NCBI RefSeq assembly: GCF_900101685.1
Contig: NZ_FMZZ01000007.1
Span: forward strand, 62,001 to 126,000
Source: Actinokineospora iranica
GTDB taxonomy: Bacteria > Actinomycetota > Actinomycetes > Mycobacteriales > Pseudonocardiaceae
Length of the DNA stretch: 64,000 nt
Reading direction: 5' to 3'
Positions within the stretch are counted from its first letter, which is position 1; each line of letters begins with the position of its first letter. Below, piece by piece: positions 48,503 to 57,989 of this stretch. Position numbers and translations under genes: made by a program. The notes beneath the pieces were generated by a model. That model worked only from the letters and a program-made list of their open reading frames with translations, searched no databases and had not been told where the DNA came from.

Positions 48503-49525
48503 ATGCGAATCGTCATGGTGGGTGCGAGCGGCAACGTCGGCACGGCTGTTCTCACCAGCGCGTTAGCGGCAGGCCACGTGGTCGACGGCGTGTCCCGGCG
48601 GGCGCCCGCGGCGGGCGGAATCTACGACAAGGCGACCTGGCACTCGATAGACCTGACCGACACCGGCGCGCTGCCCCTGCTCACCGAGGCGATGCGGGGC
48701 GCGGACGCCGTGGTGCACGCGGCCTGGGCGATCCAGCCCAGCCACGACCGCGAGTACCTGCGACAGGTCAACGTCGAGGGCAGCCGGATCGTGGCCCAGG
48801 CGCTGGCAGGGGCGGGGGTGCCGAGACTGGTCTACCTGTCGTCGGTTGGGGCTTACGCGGAACGGCAATCCCTGAACCCGGTGGACGAAACCTGGCCGAC
48901 GACAGGCATTCCGTCGTCCTCGTACAGCGAGGACAAGGCCGCCGTGGAAACCCTTCTGGATGAGTTCGAGCTGGTTCACCCGGACGTGTCGGTCACCCGG
49001 CTGCGGCCCGCGCTGATCCTCCAGCGGGACGCGGCCAGCGAGATCCAGCGCTACTTCACCGGCCCACTGGTGCCCGGCCCGCTGTGGAAGCTCGCCAGCG
49101 ACGGCAGACTGCCCGTGCTGCCGATCCCCAGCGGCCTGGCCCTCCAGTTCGTGCACGCCACCGACGTCGCCGACGCCGTGCTGGCCGCGGCCGAGCGCGG
49201 CTACCGGGGCGCGGTGAACCTCGCCGCGGAGCCCATCATGGACGGTCGCGACCTCTCGGCCGTCCTGGGCGGACGGGTCATCCCGATGCCGAGGGCCGCG
49301 GTGCGCACGGCCGCGTCGGTGGCCTGGCAGGCGCACGTGCTGCCCGCATCGCCCGGCTGGATCGACCTGGCGATGGCGGTGCCGCTGCTGCGTGCCGACC
49401 GGGCCCGCGAAGACCTCGACTGGCACCCGCGCTGGAACGCCCAGGACACCCTGCGCGACCTGGTCGGCGGCTTGGCCGACGGCGCGGGCGTGTCCGCCAG
49501 CCCCGCCCTGCGCCCGCGCGCATAA
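48503..49525 (+). CDS. NAD-dependent epimerase/dehydratase family protein
   Basis: A 340-residue extended-SDR protein. The cofactor motif is VMVGASGNVGTAV (GASGNVG at 7-13). AWAIQPSHDREYLRQVNVEG and LVYLSSVGAYAE are family blocks, and YSEDK is the catalytic YxxxK. The C-terminal half has RLRPALILQ and FVHATDVADAVLAA. ATG 48503 begins MRIVMVGASG. The alcohol dehydrogenase follows after about 50 bp, so the two may be co-transcribed. The substrate is probably a sugar nucleotide or small carbonyl compound, but this is not determined. Confidence 0.9.
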   Translation: MRIVMVGASGNVGTAVLTSALAAGHVVDGVSRRAPAAGGIYDKATWHSIDLTDTGALPLLTEAMRGADAVVHAAWAIQPSHDREYLRQVNVEGSRIVAQALAGAGVPRLVYLSSVGAYAERQSLNPVDETWPTTGIPSSSYSEDKAAVETLLDEFELVHPDVSVTRLRPALILQRDAASEIQRYFTGPLVPGPLWKLASDGRLPVLPIPSGLALQFVHATDVADAVLAAAERGYRGAVNLAAEPIMDGRDLSAVLGGRVIPMPRAAVRTAASVAWQAHVLPASPGWIDLAMAVPLLRADRAREDLDWHPRWNAQDTLRDLVGGLADGAGVSASPALRPRA

Positions 49526-49575
49526 GTCCCCCATCCGCGAGTCCCCATGGGAAACCGGCACCAGAGAGGCGCGGT

Positions 49576-50760
49576 ATGAAGGCAGTGACCTGGCACGGGA
49601 AGCGGGACGTCCGGGTGGACACCCACCCGGACCCGGCCATCGAGGACCCGACGGACGTCGTCGTCCGGATCACCTCGACCGGCCTGTGCGGTTCCGATCT
49701 GCACCTCTACGAGGTGCTGGGTCCGTTCCTCCGCGAGGGCGACATCCTCGGCCACGAGCCGATGGGCGTGGTCGAGGAGGTCGGCCCGGAGGTCACCACC
49801 CTGTCGCCGGGCGACCGGGTGGTGGTGCCGTTCAACGTCTCCTGCGGCACCTGCTTCATGTGCGGGCAGGGCCTGCACTCCCAGTGCGAGACCACCCAGG
49901 TCCGCGACCAGGGCATGGGCGGCGCCCTGTTCGGCTACACCAAGCTCTATGGCGCGGTCCCCGGCGGCCAGGCGGAGCTGCTGCGGGTCCCGTTCGGCGA
50001 CACCCTGCCGATCAAGGTCCCGCACGGCCCGCCGGACGAGCGTTTCGTGTTCCTCTCGGACGTTCTGCCGACCGCATGGCAAGCGGTCCAGTACGCCGAC
50101 GTGCCCCCCGGCGGCAGCCTGGCGGTCATCGGCCTCGGCCCCATCGGCGACATGTGCTGCCGCATCGCCCGCCACCTCGGCGTGGAGAACGTCATCGGCA
50201 TAGATCTGGTGGACGAACGCCTGGCCCGCGTAGCCCGCAACGGCGTCACCACCCTGGACCTCCGCGAACACGGCCACGACCTCCCCGACGTGGTCCGCGA
50301 CCTCACCGACGGCAGAGGCCCGGACTCGGTCATCGACGCGGTGGGCATGGAGGCCCACGGCGCCACCGGAGCCAAAATCGCCCAGCAGTTGGTCGGCCTG
50401 CTCCCCGACCCCGCCGCGGCCAAGCTCATGCGCAAAGCAGGCGTGGACCGCTTGGACGCCCTCCGCCTGGCCATAGACCTGGTCCGCAGAGGCGGCACCA
50501 TCTCCCTGTCCGGTGTCTACGGCGGAATGGCGGACCCCCTCCCGCTGCTCACCCTGTTCGACAAGCAGATTCAACTCCGGATGGGCCAAGCCAACGTCCA
50601 CCGCTGGGTGGACGACATCCTCCCCCTGCTCAATGACGAAGACCCACTGGGCACCGAGGGCTTCGCCACCCACTCCCTGCCCCTGTCGGAGGCCCCACAC
50701 GCCTACGAGATCTTCCAACGCAAACAGGAGGGCGCCATCAAAATCCTCCTCAAGCCCTAA
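49576..50760 (+). CDS. Zinc-dependent alcohol dehydrogenase, formaldehyde-dehydrogenase-like
   Basis: A 394-residue medium-chain dehydrogenase of the glutathione-independent FDH-like branch. Catalytic-zinc ligands are Cys38 (TGLCGSDLH) and His60 with Glu61 (GHEPMG). Structural-zinc Cys are 90, 93, 96 and 104 (CGTCFMCGQGLHSQC). The Rossmann motif is VIGLGPIGDM, followed by IGIDLVDERL. The inserts LFGYTKLYGAVPGGQAE and LMRKAGVDRLDALRL are typical of this branch. ATG 49576 has a modest GAGAGG upstream. It oxidises an alcohol or aldehyde; the physiological substrate is unknown. Confidence 0.92.
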   Translation: MKAVTWHGKRDVRVDTHPDPAIEDPTDVVVRITSTGLCGSDLHLYEVLGPFLREGDILGHEPMGVVEEVGPEVTTLSPGDRVVVPFNVSCGTCFMCGQGLHSQCETTQVRDQGMGGALFGYTKLYGAVPGGQAELLRVPFGDTLPIKVPHGPPDERFVFLSDVLPTAWQAVQYADVPPGGSLAVIGLGPIGDMCCRIARHLGVENVIGIDLVDERLARVARNGVTTLDLREHGHDLPDVVRDLTDGRGPDSVIDAVGMEAHGATGAKIAQQLVGLLPDPAAAKLMRKAGVDRLDALRLAIDLVRRGGTISLSGVYGGMADPLPLLTLFDKQIQLRMGQANVHRWVDDILPLLNDEDPLGTEGFATHSLPLSEAPHAYEIFQRKQEGAIKILLKP

Positions 50761-50858
50761 TAGTCAGCACGTTTCCGCCCAGTGGACAGCCCGGTAACGG
50801 CCTCATTGCACCCACCGACTCCCTCCCTGAGACAGAAGGCCGAAAGGGAGGCGAGCCG

Positions 50859-51353
50859 GTGCCCATCGCGTCGCCACCAGATGCCGAGGGAACCGACCCA
50901 CCCCACCCCCGACGGCGGCCCAGCCCCCTAGCCGCCTTCGCGGCAGGCGCGATCCTCACCGTGATGATGCCCCCACGCACCGCCCACCTGGCAGCGGTGC
51001 GCACCCACATCAAAACGTGGCTAACCGGTCTGGCGGTGGCAGACACCACCGCCCACGACATAGTCACGGCCACAGACGAAGCCCTAACCAACGCGGTAAA
51101 CCACAACCACGACACCCTCACCGGCCTGGTAGCACTGACAATCGAAGCCACCCCTACCGCAATCACCACCACCATAACCAGCAACGGCACCTGGACATCA
51201 AGCACACCAAAGGAACCCCGAATTAGCCCCATAGGAACTTCAACCCCCTGCCAGACCACACCAAGTGCCCGTCGAACCCCCGAGCCCGCCCGTGATCGCA
51301 AGTTATCCACAGGCGCGGCGGCCCCTCTTCCCCGCGCTGACCTGCGCCGATAG
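50859..51353 (+). CDS. RsbW-like ATP-binding protein, C-terminally truncated
   Basis: A 164-residue protein related to anti-sigma-factor kinases (HATPase_c_2). The N-terminal half is recognisable, with PPRTAHLAAVRTHIKTWL and the N-box ATDEALTNAVNH. The central strands (VALTIEATPTAITTTI, SNGTW) follow. The G1/G2 boxes that close the ATP site are missing; after about residue 115 the protein is Thr/Pro/Arg-rich and unlike the family. The gene then runs into repeat-containing DNA. GTG 50859 follows AAGGGAGG. It may be a decayed gene that no longer binds ATP. Confidence 0.6.
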   Translation: MPIASPPDAEGTDPPHPRRRPSPLAAFAAGAILTVMMPPRTAHLAAVRTHIKTWLTGLAVADTTAHDIVTATDEALTNAVNHNHDTLTGLVALTIEATPTAITTTITSNGTWTSSTPKEPRISPIGTSTPCQTTPSARRTPEPARDRKLSTGAAAPLPRADLRR

Positions 51354-51472
51354 ACTGGAGCGGGGTCAGCCCCCAGGGTGGGTGGGGCTTTGTTGTGGGG
51401 GCTGTCGGGCGGCGAAACAAGGCCTGTCGCGGACGTGGCTGGGGCGGTTGAGCGGCCTTTGTGAGGGCCAGT

Positions 51473-51509
51473 CCACCCCATCGAGCCAACCAACGAAAGC
51501 CGGCCCCCG
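51473..51509. repeat. Dispersed repeat, copy B
   Basis: CCACCCCATCGAGCCAACC plus an ACGAAAGC-CGGCCCCCG tail, nearly matching the string at 15933-15968. It lies in the 225-bp gap before the catalase gene; no gene is seen in that gap. Confidence 0.55.
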
Positions 51510-51577
51510 AGCACGCATGACAGCACGCACACGCGGGTACGCCCCCACTTTGCCCCATCTCATCAAGGAGGCACCGC

Positions 51578-53662
51578 GTGCCACCGAGGCGCAAACGCGA
51601 CCAGTCCGCCCCCGAACCCGCAAGCCCAACGGGAGCGACGTCCACAGAGGATCAACGAGCCCAAACAGGCGACTACCTCACCACAGCCCAAGGCGTGCGA
51701 CTCCCCGACACAGACCACTCCCTCAAGGCGGGCACCCGCGGTCCGACCCTGATGGAGGACTTCCATCTCCGCGAGAAGATCACCCATTTCGACCACGAAC
51801 GCATCCCGGAACGGGTGGTCCACGCCCGCGGCGCGGCGGCCCACGGGGTCTTCACGGCCAACGGAAATGCCGCCTCGGTGACCAAAGCCGCCTTCCTGGC
51901 CGAGAAAGGGCGGGAAACCCCGGTCTTCACCCGGTTCTCCACCGTCCTGGGATCGAGAGGATCAGCGGACACGGTCCGAGACGTCCGTGGCTTCGCCGTC
52001 AAGTTCTACACCGCGGAGGGCAACTTCGACCTGGTCGGCAACAACATGCCCGTCTTCTTCATCCAAGACGGCATCAAGTTCCCCGACATCATCCACGCGG
52101 GCAAACCACATCCAGACCGCGAGATCCCCCAGGCGCAGACCGCCCACGACACCTTCTGGGACTTCGTTTCCCTGCACACCGAGGCGACCCACCATGTCAT
52201 GTGGGCGATGTCCGACCGAGGCATCCCCCGTTCCTACCGGACCATGGAGGGCTTCGGCGTCCACACCTTCCGCCTGGTCAACGCCGACGGCGCCACCGCG
52301 TTGGTGAAGTTCCACTGGAAGCCGGTCGCGGGAATCCATTCCCTTACCTGGGAAGAGGCGCAACTGGCCGCGGGCATGGACCCCGACTTCCACCGCAGGG
52401 ACCTCGCCGACTCCATCGAGGCAGGCGCCCCGTTCGAGTACGACCTGGGCATCCAGGTCATGTCCGACACCGAGGACCACACCTTCGAGGGCATCGACCT
52501 GCTCGACCCCACGAAGATCGTTCCAGAGGAACTGGTCCCCGTGCGGGTGATCGGCAGGCTGACCCTGAACCGCAATCCCACCAACTTCTTCGCCGAGACC
52601 GAGCAGGTCGCCTTCCACACCGGCAACCTGGTGCCGGGCATCGAGGTCACCGACGACCCGCTGATGCAGGCCCGGCTGTTCTCCTACCTGGACACCCAGC
52701 TCACCCGGCTCGGCGGCCCCAACTTCACCCAGATTCCGATCAATTGCCCGCACGCGGCGGTGAACGACAACCTGCGCGACGGAATGCACCAGATGGCCGT
52801 CCACCAGGGACTGGCGCCGTACCTGCCCAACAGCGTCGACGGCGGCTCGCCTCAGGTCGCCACCGAGGGGGAGGGCGCCTATGTGCACCTGCCCCGGAGG
52901 GTGGAGGGCCGCAAGCAGCGCGCCAACCCGGTGTCGTTCTCGGACCATTTCTCCCAGGCCGCGATGTTCTACCGCAGCCTGTCGCCGGTCGAGCGGATGC
53001 ACATCATCCAGGCGTTCACCTTCGAGCTCGCCAAGTGCTACGAGCAGGCGATCCGCGAGCGGATGCTGGCCAACCTCGCCAACATCGACGCCGAGTTGTG
53101 CGAGCGGGTCGCCGCCGGGCTGGGGCTGCCCGCGCCGAGCGGCAACGCACCGCAGGACACGGTCGTGTCCCCGGCGCTCTCGCAGATCCCGCCTGGCCCG
53201 GGGCCGATCACCGGCCGGGTCATCGGCGTCGTGGCGGCGGACGGGGCCGATCTCTCCGGCGTCGGCAAGCTGCGGCGCGCGGTGGAGGCCAAGGGGGCGA
53301 TCCTGCGGGTCGTCGCGCCGACCGGCGGTGTGCTGAAGAAGGGGCGGTCGCAGCAGACCGTGGAGCGCGCCCTGCTCGCCACCCGCTCCATCGAGTACGA
53401 CGCGATCGTCATCGCCGACGGCACGGCGGGGCTGACCGACATGAAGCTGTCAGTCCTGCTGGAGGAGATGTTCCGGCACTGCAAGGCCATCGCGGCCTGG
53501 GGCGACGGCGAGCAGGTGCTGCGGGACGCGGGCATCGACGTGACCGCCCCGGGCGTCGTCCTGGGCGAGTCGGTGGCCCGCCCGTTCACCGCGGCCCTGT
53601 TCGACGCGGTCGGCCTGCACCGGGCGTGGGACCGGGCCGAGCAGGTCATGGCGAGCCACTGA
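51578..53662 (+). CDS. katE: Large-subunit catalase (HPII type) with C-terminal DJ-1/PfpI-like domain
   Basis: Haem catalase of 694 residues that breaks down H2O2. The length and the C-terminal flavodoxin-like domain (about 535-690; RVIGVVAADGADLSG, VIADGTAGLTDMK) mark the large clade 2 enzymes. Catalytic His82 is in [12 protein letters not shown], Asn is in LVGNNMPVFF, and the haem ligand Tyr370 is in RLFSYLDTQ. The first 45 residues are a charged extension. GTG 51578 has AAGGAGG upstream. A strong terminator separates it from the convergent ChaB-like gene. It is the first gene of a stress-related block. Confidence 0.95.
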   Translation: MPPRRKRDQSAPEPASPTGATSTEDQRAQTGDYLTTAQGVRLPDTDHSLKAGTRGPTLMEDFHLREKITHFDHERIPERVVHARGAAAHGVFTANGNAASVTKAAFLAEKGRETPVFTRFSTVLGSRGSADTVRDVRGFAVKFYTAEGNFDLVGNNMPVFFIQDGIKFPDIIHAGKPHPDREIPQAQTAHDTFWDFVSLHTEATHHVMWAMSDRGIPRSYRTMEGFGVHTFRLVNADGATALVKFHWKPVAGIHSLTWEEAQLAAGMDPDFHRRDLADSIEAGAPFEYDLGIQVMSDTEDHTFEGIDLLDPTKIVPEELVPVRVIGRLTLNRNPTNFFAETEQVAFHTGNLVPGIEVTDDPLMQARLFSYLDTQLTRLGGPNFTQIPINCPHAAVNDNLRDGMHQMAVHQGLAPYLPNSVDGGSPQVATEGEGAYVHLPRRVEGRKQRANPVSFSDHFSQAAMFYRSLSPVERMHIIQAFTFELAKCYEQAIRERMLANLANIDAELCERVAAGLGLPAPSGNAPQDTVVSPALSQIPPGPGPITGRVIGVVAADGADLSGVGKLRRAVEAKGAILRVVAPTGGVLKKGRSQQTVERALLATRSIEYDAIVIADGTAGLTDMKLSVLLEEMFRHCKAIAAWGDGEQVLRDAGIDVTAPGVVLGESVARPFTAALFDAVGLHRAWDRAEQVMASH

Positions 53663-53669
53663 CGGCGCA

Positions 53670-53702
53670 CTGGGCCCACCCGGGCTCCCCGGGTGGGCCC
53701 AG
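53670..53702. terminator. Bidirectional hairpin terminator
   Basis: Perfect 15-bp arms at 53670-53684 and 53688-53702 with a CTC loop, between the convergent katE and ChaB-like genes. Confidence 0.8.
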
Positions 53703-53704
53703 GG

Positions 53705-54100
53705 TCAGGACCGCGCCTTGGCGGTGGCGCGGTCGTTGGCCTTCTGCACGGCCTCGACCAGTTCGCTCTTGCTCATCGAGGACCGGCCCTTGACGTCGAG
53801 GCGGCGGGCCAGGTCGTAGAGGTGCCGCTTGCTCGCGTTGGCGTCGACGCCGCCCGCGGTCTCGCCGCGCTTCGACGTCCGCCGCTCGGCTTGGCGGTCC
53901 GACGGGCCGCGTTCGGCTTTGGCCTCCCAGCGGTCGCCGACCTTCTCGTAGGAGTGCTTGAGCGCGGCGTACGCGGTGCGCTGGGCGCGTTCCCCTTCGC
54001 CGTAAGTCTCGATCGCCGAGTCGTGGGCGGCGACCCAGAGGCGCTGCGCGTGCGCGTCCGAGCGGCGCACCGTGCTCGGCAGGCTTTCCCGTCCAGGCAT
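53705..54100 (-). CDS. ChaB-like protein with C-terminal Rho-N/SAP-like motif
   Basis: A 131-residue protein. The N-terminal half shows the ChaB pattern: MPGRESLPSTVRRSDAHAQRL, AAHDSAIETYGEGERAQRTAY and AALKHSYEKVGDRWEAK. The C-terminal half ends in ASKRHLYDLARRLDVKGRSS followed by MSKSELVEAVQKAN, a Rho N-terminal/SAP-like helix pair that may bind nucleic acid. Such fusions are common in actinobacterial stress loci. ATG 54100 follows GGGAGGT. Molecular function is unknown. Confidence 0.88.
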   Translation of the reverse strand: MPGRESLPSTVRRSDAHAQRLWVAAHDSAIETYGEGERAQRTAYAALKHSYEKVGDRWEAKAERGPSDRQAERRTSKRGETAGGVDANASKRHLYDLARRLDVKGRSSMSKSELVEAVQKANDRATAKARS

Positions 54101-54217
54101 GTCTACCTCCCGTTCCACGTGGGTCCGGTGTGCCCTGGGTGGGACGGCGTGAAACGGGGTTTCGGCGCGGGCGGGCGGGGTAGTTCCCCGGCGGCGAGTC
54201 GACACGGAGGTGCGCCC

Positions 54218-55210
54218 ATGACCGACAGCCCGACAGACCTGCCTGCCCGCTCTTGGTGGGCCTTGCTCAAACGCACTGTCCGCGGGTTCCAGAAGGACAA
54301 CCTCACCGACTGGGCGGCGGCGCTGACCTACTACGGGGTCCTGTCCCTGTTCCCCGCGATCATCGTGCTGTCCGCCGTGCTCGCGATGCTCGGCCCGTCG
54401 GCCACCGCGACCCTGGTGGAGAACGTCAACGCCCTCGCCCCCGGCGCCGCGGCCGACATCATCACCGGCGCGCTGCGCGAACTCCAGGGCAACGCCTCGA
54501 TCGCGGGTCCGCTGGCCATCGTCGGTCTGGTCGGCGCGCTGTGGTCGGCCAGCGGCTACGTCGGCGCGTTCATGCGCGCGTCGAACTCCATCTACGAGAT
54601 GCCCGAGGGCAGGCCGGTGTGGAAGACCGTCCCGCTGCGGGTGGCCATCACCCTGGGTGTGGTGGTGCTGCTGGCGGTCAGCGCCGCCGGGGTGGTGGCC
54701 ACCGGGGGCATCGCCGACCGGCTCGGGTCCGCGCTGGGCATCGGGTCGACCGGCGTCCTGGTCTGGGAGATCGCCAAGTGGCCGGTCATCGCGCTGCTGG
54801 TGAGCCTGGCGCTGGCCATCCTGTACTGGGCGGCGCCCAACGTGCGGCACCCGCGGTTCCGCTGGCTGAGCCCGGGCGGCGTCCTCGCGGTAGTCCTGTG
54901 GGTCCTCGCGTCCGTCGCGTTCGGACTGTATGTCGCGAACTTCGGCTCTTACAACAAGACCTACGGCTCGCTCGGCGGCGTCATCGGCTTCCTGGTGTGG
55001 CTGTGGATCAGCAACCTCGCCGTCCTGCTCGGCGCGGAACTCGACGCGGAGATCGCCCGCGCCAAGGCCATCTCCGAGGGCGGGCCCACCGACCGCGAGC
55101 CGTTCCTCCCGCCGCGCGACACCCGCTCGCTCGATGACGAGGAAGAGCGCGAGATCAAGCCGGTGCTGACCGAGCGCGACCGCACCGAAGCCGCCCACCG
55201 GCGCGGCTGA
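54218..55210 (+). CDS. YihY/BrkB family membrane protein
   Basis: A 330-residue inner-membrane protein of the YihY/virulence factor BrkB family. The blocks are NLTDWAAALTYYGVLSLFPAI, ASGYVGAFMRASNSIYEM, LYWAAPNVRHPRFRWLSPG and YGSLGGVIGFLVWLW. About six helices are followed by an acidic and basic cytosolic tail (about 290-330). ATG 54218 has CGGAGG upstream. It used to be called ribonuclease BN, but that assignment is wrong for this family; the transport role is undefined. Confidence 0.92.
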   Translation: MTDSPTDLPARSWWALLKRTVRGFQKDNLTDWAAALTYYGVLSLFPAIIVLSAVLAMLGPSATATLVENVNALAPGAAADIITGALRELQGNASIAGPLAIVGLVGALWSASGYVGAFMRASNSIYEMPEGRPVWKTVPLRVAITLGVVVLLAVSAAGVVATGGIADRLGSALGIGSTGVLVWEIAKWPVIALLVSLALAILYWAAPNVRHPRFRWLSPGGVLAVVLWVLASVAFGLYVANFGSYNKTYGSLGGVIGFLVWLWISNLAVLLGAELDAEIARAKAISEGGPTDREPFLPPRDTRSLDDEEEREIKPVLTERDRTEAAHRRG

Positions 55211-55371
55211 CGCCCCCGGGTTGGTCAGGTGAGCCGAGTCGCGCGGGCCCCGGCGATCTCCCGCCGCTCCATCGGCCTCCACTTTCAGGGTTGCCGCGTC
55301 CGGTGCCTGGGTAGTCGCACCGCGACCGGCTATGACGCGACCGCTCCTCAGCGAGGAAGGACCACCCAGCC

Positions 55372-57033
55372 ATGACCGACGTGTCGAGCATCGGATCCGG
55401 ACCGGACGACGACCGCCCGGTCCTGACCGACCGCCAGGGGCACCCCGTCTATGACAACCAGAACCAGCGGACCGTGGGGCCGCGTGGCCCGGCCACGCTG
55501 GAGAACTACCACTACCTGGAGAAGATCAGCCACTTCGACCGCGAGCGCATCCCGGAGCGGGTGGTGCACGCGCGCGGGGCCGTCGCGTACGGGCACTTCG
55601 AGGCCTACGGGACGTGGGGCGACGAGCCGATCGCGCGATACACCCGGGCCAAGCTGTTCTCCGAGCGCGGCAAGCGCACCGACGTCGCGGTGCGGTTCTC
55701 GACCGTCATCGGCGGCCGGGACTCCTCCGAGTGCGCCCGGGACCCGCGCGGGTTCGCGGTGAAGTTCTACACCGAGGACGGCAACTGGGATCTGGTCGGC
55801 AACAACCTGGCCGTGTTCTTCATCCGGGACGCGGTCAAGTTCCCCGACGTCATCCACGCGCTCAAGCCGGACCCGGTGACCTTCCGGCAGACGCCGAACC
55901 GGATCTTCGACTTCATGTCGCAGACCCCGGAGGCCATGCACATGCTGGTGAACCTGTTCAGCCCGCGCGGCATCCCCGCCGACTACCGGCACATGCAGGG
56001 CTTCGGCGTGAACACCTACAAGTGGGTCAATGCCAGCGGGGAGACGCATCTGGTGAAGTACCACTGGATGCCCTCCGCCGGGGTGCGCAGCCTCACCGAG
56101 GCCGACGCGGCGGTCATCCAGGCCGAGGAGCTTGGCCACGCCACCCGCGACCTCTACGAGGCCATCGAGCGCGGCGACCACCCGCGGTGGGAGTTGCTCG
56201 TGCAGATCATGTCCGACGACGAGCACCCCGAACTGGACTTCGACCCGCTCGATGACACCAAGGCGTGGCCGGAGGAGCTGTTCCCGCCCAAGCCGGTCGG
56301 CCGGATGACGCTCGACCGCAATGTCGGCAACTTCTTCGCCGAGAACGAGCAGATCGCCTTCGGCACCGGCGTGCTGGTCGACGGCCTGGACTTCTCCGAC
56401 GACAAGATGCTGGTGGGCCGGACCTTCTCCTACAGCGACACCCAGCGCTACCGGGTCGGCCCGAACTACCTGCAACTGCCGGTGAACCAGCCGAAGAACG
56501 CCCTCGTGCGCACCAACCAGCGCGACAGCCAGATGACCTACTACGTCGACCAGGCGGGTGAGAACCCGCACGTCAACTACGAGCCGTCCACTATCGGGGG
56601 CCTGCGCGAGGGCCAGTACCCGACCCATGACGACCAGGGCCCGGTGATCGAGGGCAGGCTGACCCGCAAGCGCATCCCGCGCACCGACGACTACCGCCAG
56701 GCCGGTCAGCGTTTCCGGCTGATGGAGGACTGGGAGCGCGACGACCTGGTCCGCAACCTCGTGGCCCAGCTCGCGCAGTGCGACCGCCCGATCCAGGAGC
56801 GCATGGTCTGGCACTTCCTGCTGGTGGAGGACGAGCTGGGCCTGCGCGTCGGGGACGGTCTCGGCATCGGGCCCGGCGATGTCGCCCACTTGGAGCCGCT
56901 GCCGAGCCAGGACCTGGGCGACGAGGACCGCAAGCGGCTGGCGAACCTCGGTCAGAACGGCCCGCGCGATGTCTCCGGGATCACGATGACCCACTGCGTG
57001 CCCAACGAACGGGTGACGCTGGCGCGCGCGTGA
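55372..57033 (+). CDS. katA: Small-subunit catalase
   Basis: Monofunctional haem catalase of 553 residues without the C-terminal flavodoxin-like domain (clade 3 type). Catalytic His66 is in [12 protein letters not shown], Asn is in [10 protein letters not shown], and the haem ligand Tyr354 is in [14 protein letters not shown]. The NADPH-binding region and C-terminal helices ([20 protein letters not shown]) are present. ATG 55372 follows GCGAGGAAGGACC. A perfect hairpin separates it from the convergent DUF2382 gene. A second catalase lies 1.7 kb upstream on the same strand. Confidence 0.95.
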   Translation: MTDVSSIGSGPDDDRPVLTDRQGHPVYDNQNQRTVGPRGPATLENYHYLEKISHFDRERIPERVVHARGAVAYGHFEAYGTWGDEPIARYTRAKLFSERGKRTDVAVRFSTVIGGRDSSECARDPRGFAVKFYTEDGNWDLVGNNLAVFFIRDAVKFPDVIHALKPDPVTFRQTPNRIFDFMSQTPEAMHMLVNLFSPRGIPADYRHMQGFGVNTYKWVNASGETHLVKYHWMPSAGVRSLTEADAAVIQAEELGHATRDLYEAIERGDHPRWELLVQIMSDDEHPELDFDPLDDTKAWPEELFPPKPVGRMTLDRNVGNFFAENEQIAFGTGVLVDGLDFSDDKMLVGRTFSYSDTQRYRVGPNYLQLPVNQPKNALVRTNQRDSQMTYYVDQAGENPHVNYEPSTIGGLREGQYPTHDDQGPVIEGRLTRKRIPRTDDYRQAGQRFRLMEDWERDDLVRNLVAQLAQCDRPIQERMVWHFLLVEDELGLRVGDGLGIGPGDVAHLEPLPSQDLGDEDRKRLANLGQNGPRDVSGITMTHCVPNERVTLARA

Positions 57034-57055
57034 CCTGCCCGACGCCGAGAATGGC

Positions 57056-57092
57056 GAGTGGGTCTGGTTCCGCGGGGGAACCAGACCCACTC
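57056..57092. terminator. Bidirectional hairpin terminator
   Basis: Perfect 16-bp arms at 57056-57071 and 57077-57092 with loop GCGGG, between the convergent katA and PRC-barrel genes. Confidence 0.8.
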
Positions 57093-57114
57093 ACCGTCGA
57101 GATGTGGAGACTCT

Positions 57115-57960
57115 TCATCGCTTGCGGCCACGGCCGGTGCCCTTGTCACCCGCCGTGTCGGCCTCGATGTGCTCCTTGCGGACCTCGCCCGCGACGGTCT
57201 CGGTGTCGGCCACCTGCTCCTTGGCGAGCCGGACGCGTTCCACCGGCACCGTCTCGGTGTCCACCACCGGGCGCTCTTCGCGCAGCGTGACCTCGTGCTC
57301 GGCCTCGGTGATGTCCGGGCCGGACAGCGCGGCGTCGCGGTTGGCCTCGGTAATCGGCTCGCGCTCGACGCGGACCTCCTCGCGGGTCACCGGGACCTCG
57401 ATCTGCTGCTTCTCGGTGGTCACGTACTTGCGCAGGCGGGCCCGGCCGGTCTCCCGGCTTTCCGTGCCGACGCGCAGCTGCTCTTCCGAGCGGGTCATGG
57501 CGTCGTCCGTGCGTCCGGCCTGCTTCTTGTCCCGGCCGATCGTGTCGTGCGTGCCCGCGCGCTGCTGCCCGATCGTGCCCTGCGGACCCGGGCGGCCCGC
57601 CGTGCCCTGCCTGCCCGCCATGCCCTCCTGGGCGGTGTGCCGGTTGGTGACGCCATAGTGGCGGTAGAGCCGGTCTTCCTCGGTCTCGTCGAGGTGCCCG
57701 TGCTCGGGGTCGACATTGGGAGCGTCCTTGACCTGCTGCTTGGTGAACGGGGTCTGCAGGTCGCCGCTGCTGGCGCCGCGCAGGCCCTCGATCGGGACGA
57801 ACGACTCGTTCATGCCGAACAGCCCGGTGCGGACGCTCACCCAGGACGGGTTGCCGGTCTCGTCGTCGTACCACATCTGGCCGACGTCACCGATCTTGTT
57901 GCCGTCGCAGTCGTAGACCGTGTGGCCCGCCAAGTCGGCGAACTGGATGGTGTTGGTCAT
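57115..57960 (-). CDS. PRC-barrel and DUF2382 stress protein
   Basis: A 281-residue protein. The PRC-barrel domain (about 5-75) has LAGHTVYDCDGNKIGDVG and WVSVRTGLFG. The middle is Gly/Gln-rich and disordered. The C-terminal YsnF/AvaK-type DUF2382 domain (about 175-265) has RLRKYVTTEKQQIEVPVTRE and REERPVVDTETVPVERVRL. Members are common in general-stress regulons; their biochemical role is unknown. ATG 57960 is preceded by CTGAAGAGAGGTAGG, and the small MscS-like gene ends 30 bp upstream on the same strand. Confidence 0.93.
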   Translation of the reverse strand: MTNTIQFADLAGHTVYDCDGNKIGDVGQMWYDDETGNPSWVSVRTGLFGMNESFVPIEGLRGASSGDLQTPFTKQQVKDAPNVDPEHGHLDETEEDRLYRHYGVTNRHTAQEGMAGRQGTAGRPGPQGTIGQQRAGTHDTIGRDKKQAGRTDDAMTRSEEQLRVGTESRETGRARLRKYVTTEKQQIEVPVTREEVRVEREPITEANRDAALSGPDITEAEHEVTLREERPVVDTETVPVERVRLAKEQVADTETVAGEVRKEHIEADTAGDKGTGRGRKR

Positions 57961-57989
57961 CTTGTCCTACCTCTCTTCAGGGAATGCCG

